Part shown: piece after piece, positions 63,184 to 64,000 of the stretch
How the letters are laid out: the number at the start of each line of letters is the position of its first letter
Numbering within the stretch: position 1 is the stretch's first letter
NCBI GenBank assembly: GCA_963839165.1
Contig: CAWIUG010000049.1
Location: 1 to 64,000, forward strand
Direction: 5' to 3'
Source of the DNA: DATFVA01 sp963839165
GTDB taxonomy: Bacteria; Bacteroidota; Ignavibacteria; Ignavibacteriales; Ignavibacteriaceae
DNA length: 64,000 nt
Program-made: the position numbers and the translations under genes
Notes under the pieces: model-generated
Told to the model about the DNA's origin: nothing
What the model saw: only the letters and a program-made list of their open reading frames with translations
The model's database searches: none

Positions 63184-64000
63184 TTAATAATAATTTTCCC
63201 AATCAATTCTGCTAATCTTCATTCCGTCAGATTGGAGCATCACACAGCCCATCCGGTCAGTTCTGAAAATTTCAGATCCGGATTCATGTAAACGATCTGT
63301 TATTTCCAGCGAAGGATGCCCAAACCTGTTTTTGATCCCGCAACTAATCAGACTCATTTCCGGTGAAACTGTTCTTATAAACTCATATGAAGACCCTGAC
63401 CTGCTGCCGTGATGACTAACTTTTAATACATCGGCATCAAGGAAACTTTTATATTTTTTCCTGTAATAAGTCTCACCTCTCGCATCTATATCGCCGGCAA
63501 ATAGAAAAGAAGTTCTACCGAAATCAATTTTTATTATGCCGCTGCTGTTATTAAGCGAATTGCCTCCTGAAAGGATCTTTGCAGTATCATTTAGTATGAA
63601 TACTTCGGCATTTCCTATTCTTATTTTTTTACTTGAGTAATATTCGACCGCCATATTTTTGTTTTTCAGGTATCTCTCAAACCGGCTGTCCTTCTCATAG
63701 GATGTGTCGGGAAAGGGTTTGAATATTTTATTGATTTTCCCTTTTTCTATAAGTGAGATGAATCCCCCGTAATGATCGGCATCGATATGAGATACAAATC
63801 CGTAATTGAATTTCTCAATTCCCAGCTTCCTCATTGCAGGCAGTATAATTCTTTCTCCATTATCAAAATATGGTGAAGCATTACCTGCATCTATCAGGGC
63901 AGTTTCACCATCGGGAAATTTTATGATGAATGAATCTCCCTGCCCAACATCAAGCATAAAAACATTCATTTTATCTCTATCAGGGATTTGGTTCTTTCCT
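63184..64000 (-). CDS. ComEC-like metallo-beta-lactamase part (cut by window end)
   Basis: A 261-residue segment from the ATG at 63969 with a metallo-beta-lactamase fold of the ComEC/Rec2 type: FMLDVGQGDSFIIKFPDGETALIDAG, HIDADHYGGF near residue 62, FLFAGDIDARGE near 155 and KVSHHGSRSGSS near 183. The frame stays open past 63969 to the window edge, and MLDVGQGDS normally follows the membrane channel of ComEC, so the true gene probably starts beyond the window. ComEC imports DNA in natural transformation. A free-standing hydrolase of this fold is possible. Confidence 0.82.
   Translation of the reverse strand, partial: GKNQIPDRDKMNVFMLDVGQGDSFIIKFPDGETALIDAGNASPYFDNGERIILPAMRKLGIEKFNYGFVSHIDADHYGGFISLIEKGKINKIFKPFPDTSYEKDSRFERYLKNKNMAVEYYSSKKIRIGNAEVFILNDTAKILSGGNSLNNSSGIIKIDFGRTSFLFAGDIDARGETYYRKKYKSFLDADVLKVSHHGSRSGSSYEFIRTVSPEMSLISCGIKNRFGHPSLEITDRLHESGSEIFRTDRMGCVMLQSDGMKISRIDWENYY

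Overview
This AT-rich window looks like part of a genome from the Ignavibacteria/Chlorobi side of the Bacteroidota. Four large secreted proteins end in a Por/type IX-type sorting domain built around a YPNPFNP motif. There are also Bacteroidota-style lipoproteins, a SPOR lipoprotein and a zapA - (6S-like RNA) - rny arrangement. No species can be named from sequence alone. Most of the window is housekeeping, with two catabolic clusters, one respiratory/sulfur island and one block of secreted proteins.

Layout. 1-1.5 kb: 3' end of hisA, a cNMP-binding protein and a universal stress protein (+). 1.5-4.5 kb: polyprenyl synthase, tatC, glyA (-). 4.6-10.4 kb: envelope and carbohydrate genes (TPR protein, outer-membrane barrel, lipoprotein, gmhB, glgA; -). 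10.7-14.2 kb: SPOR lipoprotein and the lower histidine-degradation genes hutI (frameshifted), ftcD and a cyclodeaminase (+). 14.3-20 kb: Ig-like lipoprotein, mltG, chorismate mutase, tsaD, proline dehydrogenase, coaE (-). 20.4-29.4 kb: rny, 6S-like RNA, zapA, a zapB-like gene, pheT, pheS, rplT, rpmI, infC and thrS (-), followed by tRNA-Val and tRNA-Leu. 29.8-30.5 kb: non-coding but hairpin-rich. 30.5-32.7 kb: a NatAB-like ABC exporter (+). 32.8-35.1 kb: secreted M1 aminopeptidase (-).

35.4-40 kb is the most distinctive block (+): a cysteine-rich MerR regulator, an octaheme cytochrome c of tetrathionate-reductase type, a membrane cytochrome b and two YeeE/YedE sulfur-transport proteins. The second of these carries a rhodanese domain without its catalytic cysteine but ends in Gly-Gly-Cys. 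Together they suggest a regulated system that moves electrons and sulfur across the inner membrane. 40.2-41.7 kb: glutaredoxin, groES and a thioredoxin-TPR protein. 41.7-49.3 kb: an aromatic amino acid (tyrosine) degradation cluster ending in an acetoacetyl-CoA synthetase with an in-frame stop. 49.4-53.5 kb: endonuclease III, a repeat-rich gap, a phosphohexomutase, a DUF58 protein and a TPR lipoprotein. 53.6-60.9 kb: three consecutive secreted proteins with the same C-terminal module, each followed by its own terminator. 61.5-64 kb: purE, purK and the C-terminal part of a ComEC-like protein.

Integrity. Several genes are broken as read: hutI (one frameshift), aacS (one stop) and, densely, rny, the zapB-like gene and pheT between about 21.5 and 24.1 kb. 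Protein similarity resumes after each break and pheT is normally essential, so local sequence error is the first explanation for that stretch. mltG and infC have no ATG/GTG/TTG at their true 5' ends and appear to start at ATA or ATC.
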